Source of the DNA: an uncultured Christensenella sp.
Lineage (GTDB): Bacteria > Bacillota > Clostridia > Christensenellales > Borkfalkiaceae
Reading direction: 5' to 3'
Assembly: GCA_910576655.1 (NCBI GenBank)
Contig: CAJTJC010000005.1
Span: 1-64,000, forward strand
Length of the DNA: 64,000 bases
The notes under the pieces are model-generated. The model was not told the DNA's origin. It searched no databases and worked only from the letters and a program-made list of their open reading frames with translations. The translations under genes were made by a program, and so were the position numbers. Shown one piece after another: positions 15,191 to 23,228 of this stretch (position 1 is its first letter; every line of letters begins with the position of its first letter).

Positions 15191-15906
15191 AGACATTGTT
15201 CCTTTTCTTTTTTTTCGATATATGGTTGATAATGATTATAGCGAATAGAATAAATTAGAAACATTATAAATGTAATAAATAATGCTATACTTTGTTGCCC
15301 CCAAGCGAAAATACCGTTTACAACTTTATTTTCAGGTAAAATTTTTGATAAGCCGATTAACACAAGCATTATCAATAACGGATTGAAAATCGATAACCAC
15401 TTTTTATTGTTAAATTTTCCGCGAATGCTTACTACGAACAAATAGATAGATAAAATAGCAAAGGCAACAGCAGCCAATGATGCGACAGCAATAAAAACAA
15501 AAAATAGTTGTTCCGCAATTATCTTTGCCTCCAACACTTGTAAATTATAAAGTTTATTATAAATGTAAGCGGTCATAGCAAAAACGCAATGATATAAAGT
15601 GCCGACCGAAATGAAAACAAAAGCACATATAATAAACAATTTTGAGTATTTACATTTTTTTACAATCATTTCTCGATATATAGCATAAAAGCCACAAAAC
15701 ATTAGTAGCAAGGCAATTACTCCGAATAATCCGCCAATGATAAATCTATTTGGACTTGAATTTGCCCAATCTTCTGAAAATGGCGGAAATATAATTGAGT
15801 TTCCAAATTCTTTTGACGGCGCGAAACAGCCTAAAAGCATATCACCTGTAAAACATAAAACCGAGCCTATAATGCCAACCATAAATAATTTTTTGTTTAA
15901 GTTCAT
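15187..15906 (-). CDS. Six- to seven-span membrane protein under TetR control
   Basis: 239-aa integral membrane protein with about seven hydrophobic helices, including LFMVGIIGSVLCFTGDMLLG near the N-terminus. An extracytoplasmic segment KEFGNSIIFPPFSEDWANSS follows the first helix. I do not recognise the family; DUF998-like or small transporter-like architectures are possible. An ATG at 15906 fits better than a TTG four codons earlier. It is divergent from a TetR regulator and has a consensus promoter flanked by two identical palindromes, so its expression is probably induced by a TetR ligand. The gene is markedly AT-rich, which points to separate acquisition from the neighbouring recombinase. 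Confidence 0.75.
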   Translation of the reverse strand: MNLNKKLFMVGIIGSVLCFTGDMLLGCFAPSKEFGNSIIFPPFSEDWANSSPNRFIIGGLFGVIALLLMFCGFYAIYREMIVKKCKYSKLFIICAFVFISVGTLYHCVFAMTAYIYNKLYNLQVLEAKIIAEQLFFVFIAVASLAAVAFAILSIYLFVVSIRGKFNNKKWLSIFNPLLIMLVLIGLSKILPENKVVNGIFAWGQQSIALFITFIMFLIYSIRYNHYQPYIEKKEKEQCL

Positions 15907-15920
15907 AAATATTCCCAACC

Positions 15921-15934
15921 TGAAATATATTTCA
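15921..15934. promoter_or_regulatory. TetR operator copy 1
   Basis: Perfect palindrome TGAAATATATTTCA located right at the predicted start point of the membrane gene, just downstream of its -10 box. The same 14-mer recurs 56 bp away. Confidence 0.75.
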
Positions 15935-15940
15935 AGTTAA

Positions 15941-15969
15941 ATTATATATTATTTTGATTATAAAGTCAA
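15941..15969 (-). promoter_or_regulatory. Promoter of the membrane gene
   Basis: On the minus strand TTGACT (15964-15969) and TATAAT (15941-15946) with a 17-bp spacer. It lies exactly between the two operator palindromes, so repressor bound at both could close it. Confidence 0.8.
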
Positions 15970-15976
15970 CGCATTC

Positions 15977-15990
15977 TGAAATATATTTCA
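15977..15990. promoter_or_regulatory. TetR operator copy 2
   Basis: Second copy of TGAAATATATTTCA, extended to a 16-bp palindrome CTGAAATATATTTCAG. It lies between the -35 boxes of the two divergent promoters and so can serve autoregulation of the TetR gene. Confidence 0.75.
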
Positions 15991-15996
15991 GATTAG

Positions 15997-16025
15997 TGTA
16001 CAAATCAAAAATTTTGTGATATAAT
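15997..16025 (+). promoter_or_regulatory. Promoter of the TetR gene, leaderless
   Basis: TGTACA (15997-16002) and TATAAT (16020-16025) with a 17-bp spacer. The ATG begins at 16035, nine bases after the -10 box, so the transcript should have almost no leader. Confidence 0.65.
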
Positions 16026-16034
16026 GCACTTATT

Positions 16035-16634
16035 ATGGCAGAGATTAGACAACCTATAAAAAGAACTTCTATTGATAAAAAGCAAAAGATTATTAAAGCG
16101 GGCTTAAAAGTATTTAGCGAAAAAGGCTATTACAACACTACAACCGTTGAAATAGCCAAAATTGCTGGCGTGTCAACGGGAATTATATATAATTATTTCA
16201 AAGATAAAAAAGACATATTTTTGCATTCGTTAAAACTATGTTTTGAAACCGCTTTTACCCCTATGCTTAATACGCTTAAACAATTTAAGCCCCCGTTTAA
16301 TTTTGATAGTATCTTGCGTGAGTTTATTCCTTTATGTCTAAAAGCACACAATGACAATAAAATGGCACACCAAGAATTTTTGGGTATATGTGTATTAGAC
16401 AATGATGCAGGTTTATTATTACAACAAATGGAAAACCAAGCAATACAATCGATTTGTGAATATCTTCTATCAAATGGCATAAACTTGCCTCACTTAATGG
16501 AAAAAACACAAATAGCCTATCATATCATTGAAGAATATTGCCACGATGTTATGCTTGAAAAGTACTATCAAACTGATTTTGACATAATGTTTGAAGTAGT
16601 TATAACAACTGTTAAGAATATCTATTTGCAATAA
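16035..16634 (+). CDS. TetR/AcrR family transcriptional regulator
   Basis: 199-aa TetR-type repressor. The N-terminal DNA-binding domain is typical: QKIIKAGLKVFSEKGYYNTT followed by VEIAKIAGVSTGIIYNYFKD (helix-turn-helix, residues about 15-60). The C-terminal ligand domain is all-helical and not assignable to a drug or metabolite. It faces the membrane protein gene across a 128-bp region that holds two identical palindromes, which are the likely operators. No ribosome site is seen; the start appears leaderless. AT-rich like its divergent partner. Confidence 0.9.
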   Translation: MAEIRQPIKRTSIDKKQKIIKAGLKVFSEKGYYNTTTVEIAKIAGVSTGIIYNYFKDKKDIFLHSLKLCFETAFTPMLNTLKQFKPPFNFDSILREFIPLCLKAHNDNKMAHQEFLGICVLDNDAGLLLQQMENQAIQSICEYLLSNGINLPHLMEKTQIAYHIIEEYCHDVMLEKYYQTDFDIMFEVVITTVKNIYLQ

Positions 16635-16647
16635 ATAACGGTTTTTG

Positions 16648-16821
16648 TGTTCGCTTGTGCTTACCGTCTGGGGGACGGAATACGCCGCCTTGACAAATTG
16701 TAAAGGGCGGCGATTTATCTCCCGTTAGGCATAAAACCGTCGTCGCCTACGGCGCAAACCCTTGACAATTTGCCTGCGGCGGCATTTTGGCTGGTTAAGA
16801 CGGTAAGCACCAAAGCGAACA
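16648..16821. repeat. Nested 174-bp inverted repeat before the recombinase
   Basis: Outer arms 16648-16668 and 16799-16821 (about 21 bp, with a small bulge) enclose inner arms CAAATTGTAAAGGG (16694-16707) and CCCTTGACAATTTG (16759-16772, one mismatch). Further local stems such as CGCCGCC/GGGCGGCG lie inside. The whole forms an extended imperfect palindrome upstream of the recombinase start. It could be a decayed miniature element, a recombination site or a structured leader. Confidence 0.7.
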
Positions 16822-16880
16822 ACAAAATTTTTAAGCCGCAGTCCGCACACCGCACGGACAGCGCAAAGGAGCAAAGCACA

Positions 16881-18410
16881 ATGAAAAACGCAGTTATCTA
16901 TGCAAGGTATTCGTCGCAAGGACAGAACGAGCAAAGCATTGAGGGGCAAATACGCATTTGCACCGAGTACGCCGAAAGTCAAGGCTATACTGTTGTAAGG
17001 GTTTACACCGATAAAGCCCGTTCGGGAACGAACGACCACCGCCCCGACTTTCAAAAAATGATAGCCGACGCCGAAAGCGGTGCGTTTGAGCAAGTCATTG
17101 TCTATAAGTTTGACCGTTTCGCCCGTAATCGCGTGGACAGCATAATGTATAAAGCGCAGTTGAAAAAGCGGTACGGCATACGGGTAGTTTCGGCAACCGA
17201 ACCCGTCAGTGACGACGAGGGCGGCGAGTTCTACGAAATGTTTTTGGAGTGGAACGACGAAAAGTATTCGCAACGACTTTCAAAACGAGTACACGACGGA
17301 CTTGACACAAGCGTTAAAAACGGAACGTATTGCGGTGGTTATCTTATTTACGGCTATAAACTCATAGACACCGACAAGCGCGGTAACAAGGGCATAATAC
17401 ACCGCGTAGCGATAGACGAGGAACAAGCCGAAGTAGTCCGTTTCATTTTCACGGAATACGCGCACGGAACGCCGAAAAAGGAAATCGCGGACGAGTTGAA
17501 CAAACGGCACGTTCTTTACAAGGGCAAGCCGTTTACATATCGCACGTTTGAAAACTGGTTATCTAACCGCAAATATACGGGCGACTGTATGTACGGAAAG
17601 AGAGTTTGCACTAATACATACCCCGCTATTATAGACAAAGCCACCTTTGCGGCGGTGCAAAAGCGGCTTGAAAAGAACAAGATTTTAGCGGGTGCAAATT
17701 CGGCGGTTGAGCCGTATATACTCACGGGGAAAGCATTCTGCGGCTACTGCGGCGACAGTATGACGGCGGGCGGCGGTACGAGCCACACGGGAGCAAAACA
17801 TTACTATTATGTTTGCCACAGCAAGCGGAAAGGCGGTTGCCGTAAATCGAGCGAGAACAAGAACAACCTTGAATTTACGGTTGCAAACGCCGTCTACGAC
17901 TTTTTGAGCAGACGGGAAAACGCCGAAATTGTCGCACAAGACACGATAAACTACTACGAGCAACGCACGTGCGAGGAAAGTTTGCGGAGCATAGAGGCGC
18001 GAATACGCCACGCGCAAGACGAGGCGGAACAACTGACGAACGCTTTCATTTTGGCGCGCAACGATATGCTACGGGCGAATATAGAGCGGAAAATGCAAGA
18101 GATAGAAATACTTATTAAAGACCTATCGGCAAGCAAGGCGCAAATAGAACTTGAACGCGGAAAGAAAATCACGAAAGAAACAATAATTGACTTTATCGCG
18201 GAAATGCTCAAAGGCGACCCCGCAGACAAGGAATACCAAAAGCAACTCATTGACAACCTTGTTTACAAGGTGTTTGTATACGACGACCACATTATAACAT
18301 ATCTGACTTTCGGCAACGATAAGGACATTAAAGAAATAAGCCTTGCCGATAACGACAAGGCTATTGACGAATTAAAGGTTCAACCTTTATCGTCTTTGGT
18401 GCACCAATAA
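16881..18410 (+). CDS. Large serine recombinase (resolvase/TnpX-type)
   Basis: 509-aa site-specific recombinase. The N-terminal catalytic domain carries the nucleophilic serine in VIYARYSSQGQNEQSIEGQ (about residue 11 or 12) and the arginines of VYKFDRFARNR. A Recombinase domain follows (GYKLIDTDKRGNKG through RTFENWLSNRKYTGDCMYG), then a zinc ribbon with CGYCGDSMT and YYYVCHSKRKGGC, and a C-terminal coiled coil. The enzyme catalyses integration and excision of its element. The ATG at 16881 follows AAAGGAG; an in-frame upstream extension lacks such a site. Its last codons coincide with the right copy of an 11-bp direct repeat, as expected when the element ends at the recombinase gene. Confidence 0.93.
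   Translation: MKNAVIYARYSSQGQNEQSIEGQIRICTEYAESQGYTVVRVYTDKARSGTNDHRPDFQKMIADAESGAFEQVIVYKFDRFARNRVDSIMYKAQLKKRYGIRVVSATEPVSDDEGGEFYEMFLEWNDEKYSQRLSKRVHDGLDTSVKNGTYCGGYLIYGYKLIDTDKRGNKGIIHRVAIDEEQAEVVRFIFTEYAHGTPKKEIADELNKRHVLYKGKPFTYRTFENWLSNRKYTGDCMYGKRVCTNTYPAIIDKATFAAVQKRLEKNKILAGANSAVEPYILTGKAFCGYCGDSMTAGGGTSHTGAKHYYYVCHSKRKGGCRKSSENKNNLEFTVANAVYDFLSRRENAEIVAQDTINYYEQRTCEESLRSIEARIRHAQDEAEQLTNAFILARNDMLRANIERKMQEIEILIKDLSASKAQIELERGKKITKETIIDFIAEMLKGDPADKEYQKQLIDNLVYKVFVYDDHIITYLTFGNDKDIKEISLADNDKAIDELKVQPLSSLVHQ
18395..18405 (+). repeat. Right copy of 11-bp direct repeat, candidate att site
   Basis: TTTGGTGCACC inside the last codons of the recombinase gene, two codons before the stop. 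It matches the left copy at 13733-13743 exactly. Confidence 0.45.
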
Positions 18411-18446
18411 CCCGAAAAGGCAGTAAAAACTGTTAGCTGCATAGTT

Positions 18447-18488
18447 AAAAATAACCGCTTCGGTGCTAACGAAGGGCGGTTATTTTTT
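18447..18488 (+). terminator. Terminator of the recombinase gene
   Basis: AATAACCGCTTCG pairs with the following CGAAGGGCGGTTATT around a short loop, then a run of seven T on the plus strand. Confidence 0.8.
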
Positions 18489-18592
18489 TATGATTATGTA
18501 AACTTTGTCTTTTGTTACTCTGAACGAGTGAACCGCGCCGAGCTTAACCAAAACGGCAAAGCGCGTCACGCTGTCGATAATCTCGCAATTAT

Positions 18593-18618
18593 AAAAACCC
18601 CGCATTTGCGGGGTTTTT
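18593..18618 (-). terminator. Terminator of the ABC exporter operon
   Basis: AAAAACCCCGC, ATTT loop, GCGGGGTTTTT: perfect 11-bp symmetrical hairpin. It can stop transcription from both sides and lies 25 bp after the exporter stop codon. Confidence 0.9.
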
Positions 18619-18642
18619 ATTTGCTTACAGGTTTCTCTTTTT

Positions 18643-20427
18643 TTATTCGTTGACAAACTGCGAATTATAGAGGTTTGCGTAAAAGCCGTTCTGCGCAATC
18701 AGCTCGTCATGGTTGCCCTGTTCTACGATATTACCGTCGCGCATTACGAGAATTAAATCCGCGTTCTTTATCGTAGAAAGTCGGTGCGCTATTACGAAGC
18801 TCGTTCTGCCTTCGGTCAGCTTATCCATAGCCGTCTGGATAATTTCCTCGGTACGGGTATCGACGTTAGAGGTCGCCTCGTCTAAAATAAGCAGCGGCGA
18901 ATTTTCCGCCATTGCACGCGCTATCGTCATAAGCTGCTTCTGTCCGCCCGAAATGCCCGACTCGTTCTCGATATAGTAATCAAGACCGCCGGGAAGGGTA
19001 TTGACGTAATGCGCAACGCCCGCTTCCTTTAAAATGCCTTCAAGCTGTTCGTCGGAAACGCCGTCCTTGGAAAAGAGGATATTTTCGCGTATAGTACCCT
19101 CGAACATCCAGGTGTCCTGCAAGACCATACCGAAAATGTCGTGCACCTCCTCGCGCGGCATATCCTTTATCGAAACGCCGTCGATGGTTATGTCGCCGCC
19201 GTCTATTTCGTAAAAGCGCATCAAAAGGTTTACGAGCGTGGTTTTGCCCGCGCCCGTCGGACCGACGATTGCGACCTTCATTCCCGCCTTTACCTTTGCG
19301 GAAAAGTCGGGGATAATTGTTTTTTCGGGGCTGTAACCGAAGCGCACGTTTTTAAATTCGACGTCGCCCTTTATCTCGCCCTTGCCCAAAAGCTTATATT
19401 CCTTGCCGCTTTCGTCGGAAAGCTCCTCGCTTTCCACGAAGTCGTAAACCCTTGCTGACGCCGCGCTTGCAAGCTGCAAATTGTTGATTGCCTGCGGAAG
19501 CTGCGACATAGTGTTCTGGAATATGTTGACGTAGACCAAAAATGCGGTTATCGTTCCGAACGTGATTTTATTGCCGTCGTTCATTAAAAGACCGCCGACG
19601 ACGCACACCGCCGCGTACGCGAAGTATGCGATAAACGTCATTGCAGGCTGCATGAAGCCCGCTATCGTCTGACCTCTGAAAACGCCCCAGCGCATACGCC
19701 TGTTCTTCGTTTCGAAGTCCGCGGTCATTTTCTCGCCCGCGTTGAAAGCCTGAATTACGGTCTGACCGGTATAATTTTCCTCCGCGCAGCCGTTAAGGTC
19801 GCCGAGGTACTGCTGGTTTCTTTTGAACTGCGGCATTGCGAATTTGAAAAGAAGCATTGCCATAAGCAGCATCATCGGCAGAATTATCAGCACCGTAAGA
19901 GCCATCTGCCAGCAGGTAACGAACATCGCTATAAGCACCGCGACGAGCGCCGTAGCCGAATAGAAGAACATTGCAAGTCCCTGGTCCATCGACTGACCTA
20001 TCGTATCTACGTCGTTTGTTATAATCGACATAGTGTCGCCAAGCTGGTGCAAATCGAAATATTTCAACGGCACGCGGTTTATCTTTTTGGAAATTGCGCT
20101 TCTTATTCCGCGCGAATATTTCTGGCTGACCGTCGCCATTATGAAGTTGGACGCAAAGTAACAGAACGCGTTTGAAGTATAGAACGCTATCAGCGCGATA
20201 CCGAGATTTAAAATCTTTTTCAAATCTATCGCCTGAATAGCCGCGTTTTCGGTAATTTCGTCGGTAAGCCGCGACAGCCACTGGGGCGCAAGCGTAGAAA
20301 TGACTACCGATACGGACGTAAACAAAAAGGCAAGACAGATTAACGGCGAATAGGGCTTTAACGCCTTTAAAAGCTTTTTGAGGTTGCCCTTTCCGCCCTT
20401 GCCAGACATAGAAGGATGCATATTCAT
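18643..20427 (-). CDS. ABC exporter half-transporter, canonical subunit
   Basis: 594-aa type IV (exporter) ABC half-transporter with six N-terminal membrane helices (to about residue 320) and a C-terminal ATPase. The nucleotide domain has Walker A GPTGAGKTTLVNL, signature SGISGGQKQLM, Walker B LLILDEATSNVD with the catalytic Glu, and H-loop VIAHRLST. It overlaps the upstream half-transporter by four bases; the pair should form a heterodimer of the MdlAB/TmrAB type that exports drugs, peptides or lipids. Substrate cannot be told from sequence. Confidence 0.92.
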   Translation of the reverse strand: MNMHPSMSGKGGKGNLKKLLKALKPYSPLICLAFLFTSVSVVISTLAPQWLSRLTDEITENAAIQAIDLKKILNLGIALIAFYTSNAFCYFASNFIMATVSQKYSRGIRSAISKKINRVPLKYFDLHQLGDTMSIITNDVDTIGQSMDQGLAMFFYSATALVAVLIAMFVTCWQMALTVLIILPMMLLMAMLLFKFAMPQFKRNQQYLGDLNGCAEENYTGQTVIQAFNAGEKMTADFETKNRRMRWGVFRGQTIAGFMQPAMTFIAYFAYAAVCVVGGLLMNDGNKITFGTITAFLVYVNIFQNTMSQLPQAINNLQLASAASARVYDFVESEELSDESGKEYKLLGKGEIKGDVEFKNVRFGYSPEKTIIPDFSAKVKAGMKVAIVGPTGAGKTTLVNLLMRFYEIDGGDITIDGVSIKDMPREEVHDIFGMVLQDTWMFEGTIRENILFSKDGVSDEQLEGILKEAGVAHYVNTLPGGLDYYIENESGISGGQKQLMTIARAMAENSPLLILDEATSNVDTRTEEIIQTAMDKLTEGRTSFVIAHRLSTIKNADLILVMRDGNIVEQGNHDELIAQNGFYANLYNSQFVNE

Positions 20428-22262
20428 AGTCCGAGTTCCTCCTTTGAAAGCTGGGAAAGCGCTATTTCGCGGTACACGTCGCAGGTTTTCAAAAGCTCGG
20501 CGTGCTTAGCGCAGCCGACGACCTTGCCGCTGTCGAGAACGATAATTTTGTCCGCGTCGAGAATGGTGCCTATGCGCTGGGCGATTATAAGCTTGGTTGC
20601 GCCCACCTCTTTAAGATTTTCGCGCACCTTTTTATCCGTCTTGTAGTCGAGTGCGGAAAACGAGTCGTCGAAGATAAATATTTCGGGAGATATTGCCACG
20701 GCGCGGGCGATTGAAAGCCTCTGCTTCTGCCCGCCCGAGACGTTTTTGCCGCCCTGTGAAATTTCCGAGTCGTACCCCTTTTCCATTTTGGAAATGAATT
20801 CGTCCGCCTCGGCAATTTTAGCGGCATTTATAATTTCCTCGTCGGAAAGTCCGTCCTTGCCGAACGCGATATTGCTTTTAACCGTGCCCGAAAACAGCAG
20901 TCCCTTCTGCGGAACGTAGCCGATAAGAGAGCGCAGGGTTTTCTGCTTCATGTCCCTGACGTTTACGCCGTCGACCAAAACCTCGCCCTCGGTCGCGTCG
21001 AAAAAGCGGGGAACGAGATTTATAAGCGTGGATTTACCGCTGCCCGTCGAGCCGATAAACGCGACGGTTTCGCCCTTTTCCGCCCTGAAAGAAATATTCT
21101 TTATCACGGGCTCGGAAGAGCCGCTGTACGCGAACGATACGTTTTTGAATTCCACCGTGCCGCTTTCGGTGCGCTCCTTTTCCGTTTCGGGGTCCTTTAC
21201 GGAAAGCGGGGTATCGAGCACCGCGTTGATACGGTTTGCCGAAACCTGAGCTCGCGGCATTAGCACGAGCATCATCATAAGCATCATAAACGCCATTATT
21301 ATCTGCGAGGCGAGCTGCATAAACGCCGCAATCGTCGCGTAATCGGTTTCGCCCTTGTTGATAAGCGACGCGCCAAGCCAATAAATTGCAAGCGCGACGC
21401 CGTTCATTATGAGTATCATTACCGGCGACATCAGCGACATAACTCTGCCCGTGAACAGTTGGGCGCGTGTAATTGCGCCGTTCGCCGTTTCAAACTTGCA
21501 CTGCTGGTAATCCTCGGCGTTGTACGCGCGGATTACGCGGATACCCGTAAGGTTTTCGCGCGCAACGCAGTTAAGCCTGTCGATAAGCTTCTGCATAACC
21601 TTGAATTTGGGCAGAACTACTATCATTAATATTATAAGGAATGTTACGAGCAGCACGACCGCTATTATAGTCGCAAGCGTAAGCTGCGCACTTGCCGCCT
21701 GTATTTTCAGTATAGCCCACACCGCGGTGACGGGCGCGGCAAACGCCATGCGAAGCATAAGAATGTTGGCAAGCATTACCTGCTGCACGTCGTTTGTCGT
21801 CCTTGTGATAAGCGAGGGCGTGGAAAATTTCTCGCGCTCCGCAATAGAGAACGAGTCTACCTTTCTGTACACCGCCGAGCGTATTCTTGCCGACAGTCCC
21901 GAAGCGACGAACGCCGCGATAAGCCCCACCAAAGTCTGGGTGGCAACCGCGCCCAAGGCTATAAGCAGCATCATGCCGCCGTTGTACCAAATGTCGCCGG
22001 TCTTTGCCGCGGCTATCGCGGCAAGCATTGCGTTGCCCTCTACGGGCACGGCTTCCCAGCCGCCGGCAGCAACGATAGCGGCAAGCTCTTCGCTTATCAA
22101 CGCGGGATTATTGTGATAGTTAAGATAGGTAATAGACTGAATAATTTTCTGAATGTAGTCGACAAGGGTCATCGTACAGTAGACCTGTAAAACGGTAAGT
22201 CCTGACAAAACTATTAAAAATATCCAGTCGCGCGCACTCAGTTTTTTGTAAAGCTTAAACAT
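20424..22262 (-). CDS. ABC exporter half-transporter, degenerate subunit
   Basis: 612-aa partner half-transporter. It has six membrane helices, an insert after the first helix (ISEELAAIVAAGGWEAVPVE), and an ATPase with Walker A GSTGSGKSTLINL and signature KNVSGGQKQRLS. Walker B reads IFIFDDSFSALD, with Asp where the catalytic Glu is expected, and the switch position reads IIAQRIGTI, with Gln in place of the H-loop His. One composite ATP site of the heterodimer is therefore predicted to be non-hydrolytic. It is the first gene of the operon, preceded by a TTTACA-17-TATTAT promoter. Confidence 0.92.
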   Translation of the reverse strand: MFKLYKKLSARDWIFLIVLSGLTVLQVYCTMTLVDYIQKIIQSITYLNYHNNPALISEELAAIVAAGGWEAVPVEGNAMLAAIAAAKTGDIWYNGGMMLLIALGAVATQTLVGLIAAFVASGLSARIRSAVYRKVDSFSIAEREKFSTPSLITRTTNDVQQVMLANILMLRMAFAAPVTAVWAILKIQAASAQLTLATIIAVVLLVTFLIILMIVVLPKFKVMQKLIDRLNCVARENLTGIRVIRAYNAEDYQQCKFETANGAITRAQLFTGRVMSLMSPVMILIMNGVALAIYWLGASLINKGETDYATIAAFMQLASQIIMAFMMLMMMLVLMPRAQVSANRINAVLDTPLSVKDPETEKERTESGTVEFKNVSFAYSGSSEPVIKNISFRAEKGETVAFIGSTGSGKSTLINLVPRFFDATEGEVLVDGVNVRDMKQKTLRSLIGYVPQKGLLFSGTVKSNIAFGKDGLSDEEIINAAKIAEADEFISKMEKGYDSEISQGGKNVSGGQKQRLSIARAVAISPEIFIFDDSFSALDYKTDKKVRENLKEVGATKLIIAQRIGTILDADKIIVLDSGKVVGCAKHAELLKTCDVYREIALSQLSKEELGL

Positions 22263-22295
22263 TTTTACCTTATTTTCCTATTTTCGATTTCTAAG

Positions 22296-22324
22296 ATAAT
22301 ACCATATAAATATATTAATGTAAA
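22296..22324 (-). promoter_or_regulatory. Promoter of the ABC exporter operon
   Basis: TTTACA (22319-22324) and TATTAT (22296-22301) on the minus strand with a 17-bp spacer, about 35 bp before the start codon. Each box differs by one base from consensus. Confidence 0.6.
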
Positions 22325-22427
22325 ATATATCGTGTGCGGAAAAACAAAAATCATTAAATTTTCATTTTGGTTACACAATGAATAAAACGCCGAGTTCGGG
22401 TCACAATAACTATTGACGGAGGAAAAT

Positions 22428-23024
22428 ATGCAATTCGATTCAACCAAAACTTATTTAAATCTTGCAAGAAGCTTTGCGGGCGAAAGTCAGGCGGGCATGC
22501 GCTATCAGTTAATTGCGCAGGCTGCGACCGAACAGGGTTATACCACCCTTGCAAATACCATAAGGACGCTTGCAAAAAACGAAACGGTACACGCGAGAAG
22601 ATTTTTCGAAGAGCTTTCAAAGCACGGAAAACAGCTTGACAATATCGAGCTGGACGCGGGTTATCCCTTCCATAGCGGCGATTTGGGCGAAAGCTTAAAG
22701 CTTGCCGCGGACGACGAACACGAGGAACATTCGCGTATTTATCCCGCTTTCGAAAAGGACGCGAGAGACGAAGGCTTTACGGATATTGCGGCGCTGTTCA
22801 AGCTGATAGCTCAGGTTGAGGTGCGCCATGAAATGATTTTCAGATACCTTCACGAAGCGTTTACGAAGGGAAAGCTTTTCTCTAACGAATCGCCTATACT
22901 GTATATTTGCAGCGAATGCGGATATATGCACACGTCTACGAAGGCTTGGGACACCTGTCCCCTTTGCAAGGAAAGTCAAGGTTACGTTGAACTGCATATC
23001 CCGTTTGAAAAGGAGAAAATATGA
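22428..23024 (+). CDS. rbr: Rubrerythrin
   Basis: 198-aa rubrerythrin, a cytoplasmic non-heme di-iron peroxidase that protects anaerobes from hydrogen peroxide. The ferritin-like four-helix bundle carries the ligands in RSFAGESQAGMRY, NETVHARRFF, DEHEEHSRIYP and VEVRHEMIF. The C-terminal rubredoxin-like domain has CSECGYMH and CPLCKES (four cysteines for one iron). The ATG at 22428 lies six bases after GGAGG; an in-frame ATG-like start at 22413 is inside that region and is rejected. The stop overlaps a following small ORF as ATGA. Confidence 0.96.
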   Translation: MQFDSTKTYLNLARSFAGESQAGMRYQLIAQAATEQGYTTLANTIRTLAKNETVHARRFFEELSKHGKQLDNIELDAGYPFHSGDLGESLKLAADDEHEEHSRIYPAFEKDARDEGFTDIAALFKLIAQVEVRHEMIFRYLHEAFTKGKLFSNESPILYICSECGYMHTSTKAWDTCPLCKESQGYVELHIPFEKEKI

Positions 23025-23128
23025 GAAAAACTACTGAGAAAAAGACCCAGTCCACCGAAAAGAATTGCGGCGGAAGATGCGGAAAGTCAAATGAAAAGAG
23101 TACGAAGAACACGAAAAACTGCAAATAA
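23021..23128 (+). CDS. 35-aa Lys-rich, Cys-containing peptide
   Basis: Tiny ORF coupled to rubrerythrin by an ATGA overlap and preceded by AAGGAG. It encodes a Lys/Thr-rich peptide with three cysteines (TEKNCGGRCGKSNEK and a final NCK). No family is recognised. It partly overlaps a second small ORF in another frame, so only one of the two may be expressed. Confidence 0.4.
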   Translation: MRKTTEKKTQSTEKNCGGRCGKSNEKSTKNTKNCK

Positions 23129-23216
23129 GTTTAAGGACAGCTTCGACCCTAACGGAAGTTACACCGGTTGTCCCGTAGACGGCGGCAAGCCTATTCAGGA
23201 CGCGGACGACCTGTAA
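23091..23216 (+). CDS. 41-aa small protein with GSYTG motif
   Basis: Small ORF with a basic N-terminus (MKRVRRTRKTANKF) and an acidic, Gly-rich tail DSFDPNGSYTGCPVDGGKPI ending QDADDL. The tail looks like conserved short proteins with DPxGSYTGxP and QDxDDL motifs that I associate with Clostridia, although I cannot confirm it. The ribosome site is weak (GGAAAG). It overlaps the 35-aa peptide by 38 bp in another frame. Confidence 0.55.
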   Translation: MKRVRRTRKTANKFKDSFDPNGSYTGCPVDGGKPIQDADDL

Positions 23217-23228
23217 CGACATTGACGG

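Larger units (their letters stand above)
13733..18405. mobile_element. Small serine-recombinase accessory element
   Basis: A 4.7-kb stretch bounded by copies of TTTGGTGCACC (13733-13743 and 18395-18405). It holds a large serine recombinase at its right end, a sigma-like regulator, several miniproteins and a TetR/membrane cargo pair that is much richer in A and T than the recombinase. No transfer or replication genes are present, so it is either a mobilizable remnant or a cargo island moved by the recombinase. The boundaries are inferred from the repeat and from the change of context; they are not proven attachment sites. Confidence 0.6.
18411..18642. other. Junction between element and ABC operon
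   Basis: Contains two terminators and, between them on the minus strand, a 41-codon open stretch (from about 18605 down to 18480, MRGFYNCEIIDSVTRFAVLV and onward). That ORF would begin inside a terminator loop and has no ribosome site, so I read it as a gene remnant or chance frame. Confidence 0.5.

Noticed and set aside
18480..18698. 72-codon minus-strand frame at the end of the ABC operon
   Set aside because: It overlaps the exporter's end and runs through a strong terminator; only the last 41 codons look protein-like, without a start signal. Noted as possible remnant, not called as a gene.
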